Part shown: piece by piece, positions 51,578 to 60,874 of the stretch
How positions within the stretch are numbered: position 1 is the first letter of the stretch
Layout of the letters: every line of letters starts with the position of its first letter
DNA from: Erwinia tracheiphila
Lineage (GTDB): Bacteria > Pseudomonadota > Gammaproteobacteria > Enterobacterales > Enterobacteriaceae
Direction of reading: 5' to 3'
Assembly (NCBI RefSeq): GCF_021365465.1
Contig: NZ_CP089932.1
Coordinates: 1,798,001-1,862,000, forward strand
DNA: 64,000 nt
The notes under the pieces: generated by a model
The model's database searches: none
The model's input: only the letters and a program-made list of their open reading frames with translations
Told to the model about the DNA's origin: nothing
Made by a program: the position numbers and the translations under genes

Positions 51578-52902
51578 CCTGAAACCCATTTTTCAGGTGC
51601 ACCGATCCAGTTCCGGCATCCGTAGCCATCGTTTTTTCGCCATCTGATGCAGCCTGTCAGAGAGCATTTTTGTGGCGTGTTCACCCGCCACGGCTCCGGA
51701 AAAATGCAACCGGCCTTTACAGAGGATGCACTGATACGGATCTGTGCCCGGGAAGCCTTTCATCAGTACCGCGAACCCGGGGCGTTTAGGTTTTTCCCGT
51801 ACCGTCATCTCCAGCGCTTCGTAAACCTTCGGCAGCAGCGTGCCCCGCTTTCGGTTGGCCAGAAAGCCGGAGTAGCGCACCATCTTAAAATGCCGCGCCG
51901 GAATGTGGCTGATATAGCGCCCGATCATCTCTTCCTGACTCAGCGTCTGGCGTTTATGTTTTCCCGTGCGGTGATCGAGGTAGTGGTGGACTACCGCGCC
52001 TCCGCCGTAGTGTCGCAGACGGGAAGCCGACACCGGCGGGCGCTTCAGGTAGCGGCCGAGGTATTTCACGCTGTGCCAGGCTCCCCGGGTCTTCTTCGCG
52101 AAGTGTACCTTCCAGTGTCGGCCATATTGTGCCTTCAGGTAACGCCGCCACTGGCGCTCATCGCGGATGTGGCCCAGACCCGGCAGCATGCCGGGCATGA
52201 TCCGGGCGTAGCTGTCGCGCAGCAGTCGGATAACAGCACCACGCCAGATTTCCTCAACGGCCTTCTTTTTAAAGAAGAGGCTGCGCCAGACGCGGTGCTT
52301 AACGTCGAGACCGCCCCGCATGACGGAGACGTGGATATGCGGATGCTGATTGAGCTGGCGACCATAGGAATGCAGGGCGCAGAATATGCCGACCTCAATG
52401 CCCTGTGTACGTGCCCACTTCAGCATGGCGCGGGTGGCGCAGCGGAACAGGTCGTTGAGCAGCGGCCTGTTATAGTTAAAGAACGGCCAGAGCAGGTGTG
52501 GCATAGTAAAAGTGATGTGTTGCCATTCGCAGTCGGGCAGAATGTGCTGCTGCTCAGCAATCCACTGCCCAGTGGACTTCATGCCGCAGGCGCTGCATGC
52601 CTTTGACTTGCAGCTCTGGCAGAAGAAGCGGGAGTGGGTACAGCCCGACGAGGCACAGCAGTAGCGGCGAACGCCCATTGCGCAGGTTCCACAGGCGAGC
52701 ATGCGCTCAACACAGAGGCGGGTCCACTGGCTGACGCTGTCACCGTGCTTCCCGAGGTAGTAGTTCCAGCCGTCATAGACGGTGAACAGGAGTTTGGCGG
52801 GACGCGGGATATACATGATGCTGAGTATAAAGCGGTGCTCCGGCCATGCAAAGCATCGGAACGGCGAAGCCGTGACGCTCGCCCTGTAAGGGCGCTACGT
52901 TC
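51578..52902 (-). mobile_element. IS91-family element, type B, inside IS1
   Basis: The 5' end at about 52902 is where the IS1 sequence resumes, judged by comparison with the IS1 at 63279. The 3' side carries a hairpin (CCTGAAA at 51578 with TTTCAGG at 51591) that overlaps the transposase stop; such a subterminal palindrome is typical of the origin/terminus ends of IS91. The exact 3' end is not resolved. Confidence 0.65.
51593..52816 (-). CDS. IS91-family HUH transposase, type B
   Basis: Rolling-circle transposase of 407 residues, intact. N-terminal zinc finger ([20 protein letters not shown]), HUH motif in [11 protein letters not shown], and both catalytic tyrosines in [11 protein letters not shown] (YxxxY). 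Start ATG 52816. It belongs to a different subgroup from the type A copies (7709, 58563), with about one-third shorter N-terminal region. Confidence 0.92.
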   Translation of the reverse strand: MYIPRPAKLLFTVYDGWNYYLGKHGDSVSQWTRLCVERMLACGTCAMGVRRYCCASSGCTHSRFFCQSCKSKACSACGMKSTGQWIAEQQHILPDCEWQHITFTMPHLLWPFFNYNRPLLNDLFRCATRAMLKWARTQGIEVGIFCALHSYGRQLNQHPHIHVSVMRGGLDVKHRVWRSLFFKKKAVEEIWRGAVIRLLRDSYARIMPGMLPGLGHIRDERQWRRYLKAQYGRHWKVHFAKKTRGAWHSVKYLGRYLKRPPVSASRLRHYGGGAVVHHYLDHRTGKHKRQTLSQEEMIGRYISHIPARHFKMVRYSGFLANRKRGTLLPKVYEALEMTVREKPKRPGFAVLMKGFPGTDPYQCILCKGRLHFSGAVAGEHATKMLSDRLHQMAKKRWLRMPELDRCT

Positions 52903-53473
52903 AAAACCAGACACACACCAGACCATTGTTAATATGGCCATGAATGGTTCCGGATGTCGCGATACCGCACGGGCTCTCGGTATCAGCCTCAATACAGTTC
53001 TGCGGCACGTAAAAAAATTTCGCCAAAGCAGGTAGCTGAGAATATCGACCCCGAAACGGAGGTTGTTATCTGCTGTGAAGCCGATGAACAATGGTCTTAC
53101 GTGCGGTGTAAAAGCAATCCCCGGTGGTTGTTCTATGCTTATGACCGTATCCGCAAACGTGCTCTGGCCCACGTCTTCGGCCCGAGAAATGCCCCGACCC
53201 TGCGACGATTGCTGGCCCTGTTAAGCAAATTTAGCATTGCCTTTTATATGACAGATGCCTGGCCGGTTTATAAAGTTCTGTTAAGTGCAACAGGCCACGT
53301 GGTGAGCAAGAAATATACCCAACGGACAGAACGGCATAATCTTAATCTTCGCACACATATCAAACGACTGACCCGCAGAACAATTTGCTTTTCGAAGTCA
53401 GAGGAAATGCACGATAAGATCATCGGTTGGTATCTTACTCTTCATCATTATCAATAAATCTGCGTCACGACCC
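52903..53473 (+). pseudogene. IS1-family element, left part replaced by IS91
   Basis: The end of InsA ([20 protein letters not shown] and [13 protein letters not shown]) and a complete InsB frame (NIDPETEVVICCEADEQWSY to LTLHHYQ, ending 53457) are present. The right terminal repeat TCTGCGTCACGACCC ends at 53473. The first ~45 InsA codons and the left end are missing, cut by the IS91 copy. Reading frames join through the A7 run at about 53017, the normal IS1 frameshift place. Confidence 0.9.
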
Positions 53474-53556
53474 ATTTTTAGCCATACCTTTTACGACAGC
53501 CAAATTACCTATAATCATTTTGTCTACCTTAAATGAAAATTTTTCGCATCTATTAA
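53474..53556. other. Short spacer after IS1
   Basis: No feature seen apart from the IS1 flank. Confidence 0.5.
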
Positions 53557-53862
53557 AGAGCCAGTACATCAGAGCAGGAGCTGACTCGCCAGGCTGACAT
53601 CGAAAAAACGGCCATTGCCAGTAGTTTCTATATCGCCGGTATTTATCGGGAAAAAGCATCGGGTGTCAGGGCTGACAGGCCTCAGCTTCTCCGAATGATC
53701 GTCGACCTTCAACCGGGTGATGTGGTAATAGCCGAAAAAATTGACCGTATCAGTCGCCTCCCTCTTCATAAAGCTGAAAAACTGGGGTCAGTATGGAGAT
53801 CGGAAATTATTGTACGTTTAGATCATTATTTGACCATACCAGCCCGTAAGGGATTGATTTAG
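53557..53862 (+). pseudogene. N-terminal remnant of a serine recombinase/resolvase
   Basis: Reads RASTSEQELTRQADIEKTAI, YIAGIYREKASGVRADRPQL, LQPGDVVIAEKIDRISRL, matching the catalytic domain of Tn3-type resolvases and invertases (RASTxEQ, then ExxDRLSR). The first ~8 residues with the start and usually the tyrosine/serine region before RAST, and the C-terminal DNA-binding part, are missing. Stop at 53860-53862. Confidence 0.7.
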
Positions 53863-54159
53863 AGCCAGTGGTTATCGCTTTTAAATTAATCGCCTTAGCG
53901 CTATCGCATTTAGGTTATCCGATTAGGGAAAATCCACGACAGGCGACATATATAGTGAGGGAGTACACCTCATTGCTATAAGTAGGACTGTTCAAAAAAC
54001 AGGCTTACCGTACAATAATTCTCTATATCCAAACTGATAGCTATTTGCAGTACCAGCGAACCACTCACAGGATGATGTCACGCTGAAAATATCAGCCTTT
54101 GAATGGGGTCATGTGCTGCTCCGTCAGCAAAAAGTGGCGGTAAGTTTATCACCCCCACA
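53863..54159. other. Degenerate stretch, probably IS6 remains
   Basis: No gene seen. The right edge joins an IS6-type terminal repeat, so part of it may be worn IS6 sequence. Confidence 0.4.
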
Positions 54160-54173
54160 TTTTTGCAACAGTG
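54160..54173. repeat. Solo IS6/IS26-type terminal repeat
   Basis: TTTGCAACAGTGCC is the standard right-end repeat of IS26-like elements. A matching GGCACTGTTGCAAA lies at 55699-55712. The two face away from the transglycosylase gene between them, as if that segment once lay between two IS6 copies. Confidence 0.7.
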
Positions 54174-54199
54174 CCCAATTTCCTATATGTGAACCCATA

Positions 54200-55507
54200 T
54201 CAGTTATGACAGCGCAGACTATCAAGTAAGGCATGGTCGGCATACCCATCTGCAGGCACTCTTTTCTGCTGCTGATAGGTGCGTATCGCCTGCGTTGTAG
54301 CAGGACCAATTTTTCCATCAATGGGTCCCTGATAAAGCTGTTTTTCCTGTAGCAGGATCTGCAGAGCCAGGCGATCTTTACGTGTTAACGGTGTATCCTG
54401 AAGAGGCCAGTGCTTCAGTATAGGTGTATCGCGTTGATAGTTATCCGACAGAAGGCCAACAGTAAGTGCATAGGATATCTCGTTGTTGTACCTCAGAATG
54501 GCGCGAAAATTATCCGTCACCAGAAACGCCGGACCATTTTTCCCGGCTGGAAGTAAGAGAGAAGCATTCTCAGAAGAGAACGAAAGTGGCTCTCTGGCAG
54601 TCGCGATCTTCACACCCAGCGTTTGCCAGTCGGCGATGCTTTTCTTATTATCCATGCCGGAAAGCGCATAATTAAAATCGGCGGGCAGATTCACTTCAAA
54701 TCCCCAAGGTACACCTGCTTTCCATCTGGCTTGTTGCATATAGTTCGCCACAGAAGCCAAGGTATCAGGGAAAGACTTCCAGATATCGGGATGATTATCA
54801 CCGTCAAAATCTACGGCATATGTCAGATAAGAATCCGGAATAAACTGGGGAATTCCCATCGCGCCGGCCCATGAACCCTTCATTTGCTGAGGTTGTACAT
54901 CACCGTTCTGGATAATTCTCAGTGCCGCAATCAGGTTCTGTCGGTTAAAATTCCTACGATAATTGTAGTAATCCAGCGTAGCAAGCGAACGAATAACCGA
55001 CTTGTCACCAATATTCGTGCCATAACTGCTTTCAATGGCGGTGAAGGCGAACAAAATTGATGTATCTACCTGATAACGCTGATATATTCTCTGGGTTACT
55101 TTCCTGTATTGATTAATCAGTTTTTTACCCTCAGCAATATTCTCCGGCGTTACCCGTTTTTCGATATAGGTCCACACTGGTAAAACAATTTCCGGCTGAT
55201 TTTGTATATTAGTAATGATATCGATGTCTGGGGTCAGTCCAGAAAATGCCTTGTCAAAGATATTGGCTCGTATTCCTTGGGAAAGCGCTTCCTGACGCAC
55301 AGTGTTTTTCCATTGTTCAAAACTTTTATCTGGTGCAGGTGGCGGTGCTGTGTTGTCGGTTATCCCGTGCGATTTCAGCAAACTATCAATATTCTGGCAT
55401 TTATCTGTAGCAGAGGCGCATGAGCTTAAAAAACTGATACCAAGCAGTAATAGTGTCAGCTTTGCTACCGACCTCATTGATGATACTCGCGTTTTTGTAT
55501 TGGGCAT
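54200..55507 (-). CDS. MltB-like lytic murein transglycosylase lipoprotein
   Basis: Cleaves peptidoglycan glycan strands with release of anhydro-muropeptides. From ATG 55507 the protein has 435 residues; the frame is open 35 more codons upstream. The signal MRSVAKLTLLLLGISFLSSC ends in a lipobox cysteine. The transglycosylase domain has the catalytic glutamate in FTAIESSYGTN and the QMKGSWAGAMGIPQFIPDSY motif. The last ~60 residues are a peptidoglycan-binding domain (YQGPIDGKIGPATTQAIRTY). It stands alone between IS6 tips, so it may be acquired. Confidence 0.9.
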   Translation of the reverse strand: MPNTKTRVSSMRSVAKLTLLLLGISFLSSCASATDKCQNIDSLLKSHGITDNTAPPPAPDKSFEQWKNTVRQEALSQGIRANIFDKAFSGLTPDIDIITNIQNQPEIVLPVWTYIEKRVTPENIAEGKKLINQYRKVTQRIYQRYQVDTSILFAFTAIESSYGTNIGDKSVIRSLATLDYYNYRRNFNRQNLIAALRIIQNGDVQPQQMKGSWAGAMGIPQFIPDSYLTYAVDFDGDNHPDIWKSFPDTLASVANYMQQARWKAGVPWGFEVNLPADFNYALSGMDNKKSIADWQTLGVKIATAREPLSFSSENASLLLPAGKNGPAFLVTDNFRAILRYNNEISYALTVGLLSDNYQRDTPILKHWPLQDTPLTRKDRLALQILLQEKQLYQGPIDGKIGPATTQAIRTYQQQKRVPADGYADHALLDSLRCHN

Positions 55508-55698
55508 TTTATGGTTCTCTTGAGTTTTCTTAAAAAAAACAAGTATGTAACATAAACATTGATCGATGCAGCTATGAAATAGTGCAACATCAATATATAT
55601 TTCCACGCTCAAGGCGTATGAGTTCTACAGTATAGTGAAACATGTTTTTATCTAACCTGCCTCCGGCGAGTCCAACTTTCAGACAACACTCATATTTT

Positions 55699-55712
55699 CG
55701 GCACTGTTGCAA
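55699..55712. repeat. IS6/IS26-type terminal repeat
   Basis: GGCACTGTTGCAAA marks the 3' end of the IS6 copy whose transposase remnant lies at 56077-56523. Confidence 0.75.
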
Positions 55713-56076
55713 ATATCAGGCAATGGTCATCTTATGACCCTATTTAGGGTTCTTCCGCATTAAGAAATAGTTACATAATATACTGTTTTTTATTTATATT
55801 TTTCCTGAAAATGAACCTGATTATAAAATCGGTTAAATGCCTGAATTACTCCACTGATATTATTGCGCAGTGCGTCCGCTGATATCTGGCGTACTCACTC
55901 AGCCTGCGTAATCTGGAGGATATAATGGCAGAGCGCTGATCACCCCACACTCCACTGGTGAGTCATCCGGCTCTGCCGCATTAACACAGACAGCTTAGCC
56001 AAAATTGTGCTGCCGGTTTTTCAGGCAGCCAACAGATAAACTGTTCAGCCGGAGATAATCCAGCACCGTGTGGATA
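55713..56076. other. Gene-free stretch inside the IS6 copy
   Basis: No gene visible. It contains weak C-terminal IS6 similarity (LSVxxLSPAEQF-type frames near 56040) and unrelated AT-rich DNA. Confidence 0.4.
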
Positions 56077-56523
56077 CTAATATTGCCCTTTGCGCATCAT
56101 CTGGATTAATTCAATGCCTGCAAGTATCGTCTGAGCACGCCGTAATGATTTGAACCCCGGCATCGGTCGCATCCGTCGTTTGATGTTCCGGTGAACCTGC
56201 TCCACAAGGTTGTTAAGATACTTACTCTGTCTGACTCTGATGCTTTACTCCTCTGATTTACCTGCGTTGAGCGCGACTATATTCGCGCCGCTTTTATCGA
56301 TGGTCATCACATCCGGTTCACCTTGGTGGTGGATGGCTTTGCGGAAAAAACGCAGGCCGGTTGCCGCATACCGCTTCACCGTCAGCAGGAAGTCAATGGT
56401 CTGACCATCAGTATCGACCGCCCGGTACAGATATTTCCAGCGGCACCATGCGGATGACCCACCGGTGAAAGGGGAATGGTCAACCATAATGCCCCGTTCA
56501 GACATTATCTCCTCCCGATTACA
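56077..56523 (-). pseudogene. IS6-family transposase, internal deletion
   Basis: Reads REEIMSERGIMVDHS, then directly WKYLYRAVDTDGQTIDFLLT, RFFRKAIHHQGEPDVMTIDK, a stop, and NNLVEQVHRNIKRRMRPMPG to IELIQMMRKGQY. About 50 residues between VDHS and WKYLYR are missing, including the first catalytic aspartate, and a frame break follows NAGKSEE. The element inserted into an IS256 copy. Confidence 0.88.
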
Positions 56524-57263
56524 CAGGCTGTTGCGCACCATATGCACAATACACAGCGGGATACGTGCCTGCGGATACACCTCGTTGATGGCGTCCGGGA
56601 AGCCCTTCAGGCCATCAACGCAGGAGATGAGGATATCGTTCAGACCGCGGTTTTTCAGCTCCGCCAGCACGTTCAACCAGAACTCCACGCTTTCATTTTC
56701 AGCCAGCCACATACCCGGTGCCAGGAACACGGATTTGTTGATGATGCGGCTGTCCTGCCGGACTTTCAGGACGATACAGCCAGCATAAACAATGGGACAG
56801 ACCGCATCCAGTGGACGATTTTGCTATTCCACAACCAGCTCTATGGTGGCATCGGTGCCCTTTGAGATCCGCGCCGGTGAGACATCCGCGTCATAAAGTT
56901 CTTTGAACGCGGCAGCGATCTCACGGGTGGTCATGCCTTTGGCGTACAACGACAGAATTTGGTTATCCATCCCGGTGATGCAGGTCTGGTTTTTTCTTCA
57001 CCAGTAATGGTTCGAAGGTGGTTTCGCGATCATGAGGAGTACGCAGCTCCGGTGGGCCATCAACACTCTGTCGAGTAGCAGTTGCGGGGATTGGAACCCG
57101 ATTTAGCCTGATTTTTATCGTAGCCCGGATGGTGGGGCATTTCGGTGTTGAGAGCCGCCTCTGCGCTGATTTTTTCAGCAGGTGATCGAACTGACTGAGA
57201 TCGTCAGGGTTTTGAGATTTCTGGCCAGTTCGTTGGTCAGAGCCTGCACTGTTTTTTGTCCAT
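56524..57263 (-). pseudogene. IS256-family transposase, 5' part, cut by IS6
   Basis: Starts MDKKQCR at 57263 and can be followed through several frames (TTFEPLLVKKK; WLAENESVEFWLNVLAELKN; LISCVDGLKGFPDAINEVYP) to MVRNSL at 56524, where IS6 sequence begins. The left repeat GAGCCTGTACATAAATTTGT of the element lies at 57335 and inward. Related to, but diverged from, the intact copy at 48953. Confidence 0.87.
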
Positions 57264-57360
57264 AAATTAACCTGTTTTTGATGTTGGATTGAACATATCA
57301 AAATCAGGCAATGACACAAATTTATGTACAGGCTCTTCCGTTGCTCCCCAAACCCCTGTA

Positions 57361-57834
57361 TCAGTTTTCTTTGATTTGTAAGGGAATGAATTTACATTCA
57401 GTAGCAGATTTTATACACTCATAACCCTGTATTCCTATTGCACCGCTTTCTTTACGCCAGTAAGGTTGCTTTTTTATGGACACAATCAATGTTTTTAACC
57501 CACTCTCTTCACCATTCTTGTGATACTCCAGATCAACGACGTCACTTCCTTCTCTTAATTTATAAGTGCAATTCGTTAGCGTTCCTTCTGTTCTCTTATC
57601 ATTTTCAGAAAAATATTCAGCAATAGAAAACTTTTCAATTTCACCTTGTTTGTGCGGTCGGGAAACCCAGCGTCCCTCCCACCCCTTATGTGTCTCTTTA
57701 GCCTCATATCTGCTGCTAACATATTTTACGCTTTCTGGGGCAGGGCAACTCATTTCCTCAGTATTGTTAGCTATTACACTGGATGAGAAACCTAATATCG
57801 ATAACATCAAACTGACTTTTTTAATATTATTCAT
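57361..57834 (-). CDS. Small secreted protein, DUF3757-like
   Basis: ATG 57834, with AGGAGA six bases upstream, gives 157 residues. A signal peptide (MNNIKKVSLMLSILGFSSSVIA) is followed by a mature domain with four cysteines (CPAPESVKY; NCTYKL; ECIKSATECKF) and ETHKGWEGRWVSRPHK. It resembles small periplasmic or secreted proteins I recall as DUF3757; no function is known. The frame is open 17 codons upstream. It stands alone between an IS256 fragment and transposon debris. Confidence 0.65.
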   Translation of the reverse strand: MNNIKKVSLMLSILGFSSSVIANNTEEMSCPAPESVKYVSSRYEAKETHKGWEGRWVSRPHKQGEIEKFSIAEYFSENDKRTEGTLTNCTYKLREGSDVVDLEYHKNGEESGLKTLIVSIKKQPYWRKESGAIGIQGYECIKSATECKFIPLQIKEN

Positions 57835-57988
57835 TACATTCTCCTTTAGGGGGCTGAAGCCCAACCGTACGAAAACGTACACCAAGTACGTTTTTTAACC
57901 AATTCGGTATTTTGTTGCCCTTTACGGTTTTTTATCATCAAATGCCGTGATACTTAATAGAAATATAATTCCCTCTAATAAAAATTGT

Positions 57989-58515
57989 TTACAGAGGCAA
58001 CCCAGCAGCCAGCATTTCCCCGGCAAGTTCATTTGTGCGCTGAGAGTTCAGGGTGCCTCGCATCAGCTGTATGATTTCAGATAGACGGGCATCAAATTGT
58101 GCGCACAGTGCGCGGCTATCATAGCCATTGCGGGTCAGCTGAGGTTTGAGGTCATCCATCCGGCGGGACATCACCGTCTCCACCGTCGTGGCGTCAACCG
58201 GCTTTACGCCCATCTCAAACCCGGCCTCAAAAACCCGCACCAGATGACGCCCAATCTGAAGAGGGGTCTTCAGGCAGGGGCAAGCAGGTTCACAGCATCC
58301 TCTGTGATCACATCGCCGACGTTTGCTCCCTCCGGGAGCACGCCCTGCATCACCCAGTCGATATAGTCCCGTTGACGATCCCTGAGGCCGCCAAACTCAA
58401 ACACTGTTATCCGGTCACCCACTTCCTCCATGTAGGGGCGTCGTGAACAGGGCAGTCGGCCGGCCGCAAACTGAAAACTGCGCCATCTGCCGGACTCTGA
58501 GTTGTCATACAGTGA
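57989..58515 (-). pseudogene. AAA+ ATPase transposition helper remnant
   Basis: Read from right to left the DNA gives PCSRRPYMEEVGDRITVFEF, LRDRQRDYIDWVMQGVLPEG, VITEDAVNLLAP, a +1 frameshift, then LKTPLQIGRHLVRVFEAGFE and MSRRMDDLKPQLTRNGYDSR to 57989. This looks like the C-terminal part of an ExeA/TniB-type AAA+ protein linked to transposases. The P-loop part is missing, cut by the IS91 copy at 58543. The assignment rests on general resemblance. Confidence 0.45.
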
Positions 58516-58542
58516 TTTGAATATGTATGATCTGACTACATA

Positions 58543-59919
58543 TTTTGCTCAGAGCCTTCCCCATGCTGACCCGTAAAAGCATCGATACCATCCTGCTCTC
58601 CGTTGCCGCGGATAAGCTCTCTCAGCGTGAATGGGACTGGATGAAGATGCTCAAACCCATGGACCCGCCGCCTGTTATGGTCGCCAGGTCTATACTGGAG
58701 CGCCGGGGCGACACCGCCGCGCTTGCCCGTCTGCAGACAACTGAAGCTCAATCTGTCCCGTGCTGGACCTCCTTCCTGGATGCCGGCGGGCTGTGTGATA
58801 TCGAGGTCGGGCACGTCACCAAAATGCTCGCCTGCGGCACCCGTATCAGCGGCGTGAAGGAATATGGCTGCGATAATCCCGGGTGCCGGCATGTCAGATA
58901 CATCACCAACGCCTGCCACAGCCGGGCCTGCCCCTCCTGCGGGAAAAAGGCCACCGTCCTGTGGATTGCCGCCCGGCTTAACCGTCTGCCGGACTGCGAC
59001 TGGATACATCTCGTCTTCACCCTCCCCGATTCGCTGTGGCCCCTGTTTGAGGTTAACCGCGGGCTGCTCAACGACCTCTGCCGGCTGGCCGTCGATAACC
59101 TACTGTTTGCTGCCGGAAAACGCGGGCGGGATATCGGTATCTTCTGCGCCATCCATACGTACGGCCGGCGACTCAACTGGCATCTCCATGTGCACGTCTC
59201 CGTCACCTGCGGCGGTATCAACGAGCACAGAAAGTGGAAAAAAATCAGCTTCCGTAAGGATGCCATGCGCGCCCGCTGGATGTGGAATATCCGGCAGCTG
59301 TTGCCGGACGTCTGGTATGAAGGCGTTGCGCTGCCGCCTTCCCTGAGCCACATCACCACCGAATCACAGTGGCACAGCCTGGTGCTGACCGCCGGAGGCG
59401 ATTACTGGCACGTGTACATGTCAAAAAAGACGGCCGGTGGCAAAAACACCGTGAAATACCCGGGCCGCCACCTGAAAGAACCGCCTGTAGCGGGCTCCCG
59501 GCTGGCGCACTACGCCGGCGGTACCACGCTGGGCTTCCGCCACCATGACCACAACACCGGTGAGCAGGCGACGGAAACGCTGACGCGGCGTGACATAGTG
59601 GCACGGCTGAAACAGCACATCCCGGAGAAGTTCTTCCGGATGGTGCGCTATTTTGGTTTTCTGGCCAACAGGGTGTGCGGAGAAAAGCTGCCGGTGGTCT
59701 GCAGCGCGCCGGGGGTGGGTAACCCGGCACCGGTACCAAAGGTGTGCTACGCGCAGATGAGTAAGCAGTTCATGCGGCGTGACCCGTTTGAATGCGTGTT
59801 GTGTGGAGGGCGTATGGAGTACCGCCGCGCGGTGGCAGGCCTGAGCGTACAGGGGCTGAAAACCCACGCGCGGGAGATCGGCCTGATGAGGTACATCCCC
59901 GGCTGATGCAGGGAAGATC
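58543..59919 (+). mobile_element. IS91-family element, copy A2
   Basis: Ends set by comparison with copy A1 (7696-9072): TTTTGCTCAGAGCC on the left, GGGAAGATC on the right. It lacks target duplication, as expected for the family. Confidence 0.8.
58563..59906 (+). CDS. IS91-family HUH transposase, copy A2
   Basis: Intact frame of 447 residues from ATG 58563 (MLTRKSIDTILLS); TTG 58545 would add six. Zinc finger CHSRACPSCGKKATVLWIAA, HUH in NWHLHVHVSVT, but the tyrosine motif is YPGRH in place of YxxxY: only the first catalytic tyrosine is present. Type B and C copies in this window have YLGRY. Either this subgroup works with one tyrosine, or both A copies descend from a damaged parent. Confidence 0.9.
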   Translation: MLTRKSIDTILLSVAADKLSQREWDWMKMLKPMDPPPVMVARSILERRGDTAALARLQTTEAQSVPCWTSFLDAGGLCDIEVGHVTKMLACGTRISGVKEYGCDNPGCRHVRYITNACHSRACPSCGKKATVLWIAARLNRLPDCDWIHLVFTLPDSLWPLFEVNRGLLNDLCRLAVDNLLFAAGKRGRDIGIFCAIHTYGRRLNWHLHVHVSVTCGGINEHRKWKKISFRKDAMRARWMWNIRQLLPDVWYEGVALPPSLSHITTESQWHSLVLTAGGDYWHVYMSKKTAGGKNTVKYPGRHLKEPPVAGSRLAHYAGGTTLGFRHHDHNTGEQATETLTRRDIVARLKQHIPEKFFRMVRYFGFLANRVCGEKLPVVCSAPGVGNPAPVPKVCYAQMSKQFMRRDPFECVLCGGRMEYRRAVAGLSVQGLKTHAREIGLMRYIPG

Positions 59920-60123
59920 TGTCTGCAATCCTGAATTAGTCTAAAACATGGTCTGGTAAATCTTTAATTATTATTAAATTACGCAATGTTTGCTTACCAA
60001 CTGATTCGGGGATTGAGGGTTGACTGAATTTTAATCACTACATCCCGGGGAAAAAAGGTTTCAATTTCCTATACGTGAACTACCAGTGTAACCCGTATTT
60101 CTGGCAAATATCACTGACTCCGA

Positions 60124-60152
60124 TTACAGTAGTCATACGTATTACATATAAC
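60124..60152 (+). promoter_or_regulatory. Promoter of the toxin-antitoxin operon
   Basis: TTACAG (60124-60129) and TATAAC (60147-60152) are 17 bases apart, a good sigma-70 promoter ending 15 bases before the antitoxin start. The spacer contains a near-palindrome around ATACGTAT, a likely operator for the ribbon-helix-helix antitoxin. Confidence 0.6.
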
Positions 60153-60167
60153 TACAAAGGTGATTTT

Positions 60168-60446
60168 ATGTCAGCAGCAACATCCATCAGGCTTGATGAT
60201 GAACTCAAAGACCGCCTGAAAACTCTTGCCGATGATCGCCACCGTTCCGCTCATGCTTTGATGCTGGAAGCGATCACCGAATACATCGACCGCGAAGAAA
60301 AGCGCAGCCAGTACCTCCGGGATGGGCAGGCCGCATGGCAGCACTATCAGGAAACCGGTCTGCACCTGAGCGCCGAAGAAGTGGAATCCTGGATAGATAC
60401 CTGGGGAACTGAGAATGAGCAGGATGCTCCGTCATGCCACAGGTAA
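60168..60446 (+). CDS. Antitoxin, ribbon-helix-helix (CopG/ParD-like)
   Basis: From ATG 60168 (MSAATSIRLDDELKDRLKTL) the protein has 92 residues; 31 upstream codons are open but not conserved. The N-terminal strand and two helices form a ribbon-helix-helix DNA-binding fold; the C-terminal half (SAEEVESWIDTWGTENEQD) is acidic and should wrap the toxin. It overlaps the toxin gene by 13 bases, as in type II operons. It is expected to repress its own promoter. Confidence 0.88.
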   Translation: MSAATSIRLDDELKDRLKTLADDRHRSAHALMLEAITEYIDREEKRSQYLRDGQAAWQHYQETGLHLSAEEVESWIDTWGTENEQDAPSCHR

Positions 60447-60745
60447 TCGTCTCCGCACTGGCGCAGCGGGATTTACAGCGCCTGCAAGACTTTCTCAAAA
60501 CCAAAAACCGGCTGGCAGCCAGAAAAGCCGGTGAGGTAATCGTCCGGGCTATACAGCAGCTGAAGACACAGCCGGATATGGGTCGCCCGGTTTCGCTTCT
60601 CCCGCTGGAATACCAGGAACTGGTGATCGGATTTGGCGACAGTGGTTATGTCATGCTCTATCGCCACGACCGGGAAACAGACCAGATAGTGATCCTGACA
60701 GCCCTACACCAGAAAGAAGCCGGCTATCGCGGCCTGCAGGAATAA
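60434..60745 (+). CDS. Toxin, RelE/ParE family
   Basis: Protein of 103 residues with the ParE fold: N-terminal SALAQRDLQRLQDFLKTKNR (two helices), then LKTQPDMGRPV and the C-terminal strand pair YVMLYRHDRETDQIVILTAL. Tightly coupled to the antitoxin. Members poison DNA gyrase (ParE) or cut mRNA (RelE); the ParE type is more likely from the layout. Just downstream is a ColE1-like origin segment, so this was probably a plasmid stability module. Confidence 0.88.
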   Translation: MPQVIVSALAQRDLQRLQDFLKTKNRLAARKAGEVIVRAIQQLKTQPDMGRPVSLLPLEYQELVIGFGDSGYVMLYRHDRETDQIVILTALHQKEAGYRGLQE

Positions 60746-60767
60746 TCACCCTGAACGATGGTCTGTT

Positions 60768-60874
60768 CCGCCTTTTTCCCTTCGGGAAGCGTGGCGTTTT
60801 CTCATGGCTTACGCTGCTGGTATCTCGGCTCAGTGTAGGTCGTTCGCTCCAAGCTGTGCTGCATGCACGCCCCC
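60768..60874 (+). other. ColE1/pMB1-type replication origin fragment
   Basis: The stretch from CCGCC at 60768 to ACGCCCCC at 60874 follows the RNA II region of ColE1 plasmids, with CTTCGGGAAGCGTGGCG, TGTAGGTCGTTCGCTCCAAG and the GCTG-loop segment in the correct order and spacing. Only about 110 of the roughly 600 origin bases are present before an IS3 fragment starts, so it cannot replicate. It shows a small ColE1-type plasmid integrated and was then cut. Confidence 0.85.

Noticed and set aside
51647..52606. 319-codon plus-strand open frame
   Set aside because: Antisense shadow of the type B IS91 transposase on the minus strand, which has clear HUH and YxxxY motifs.
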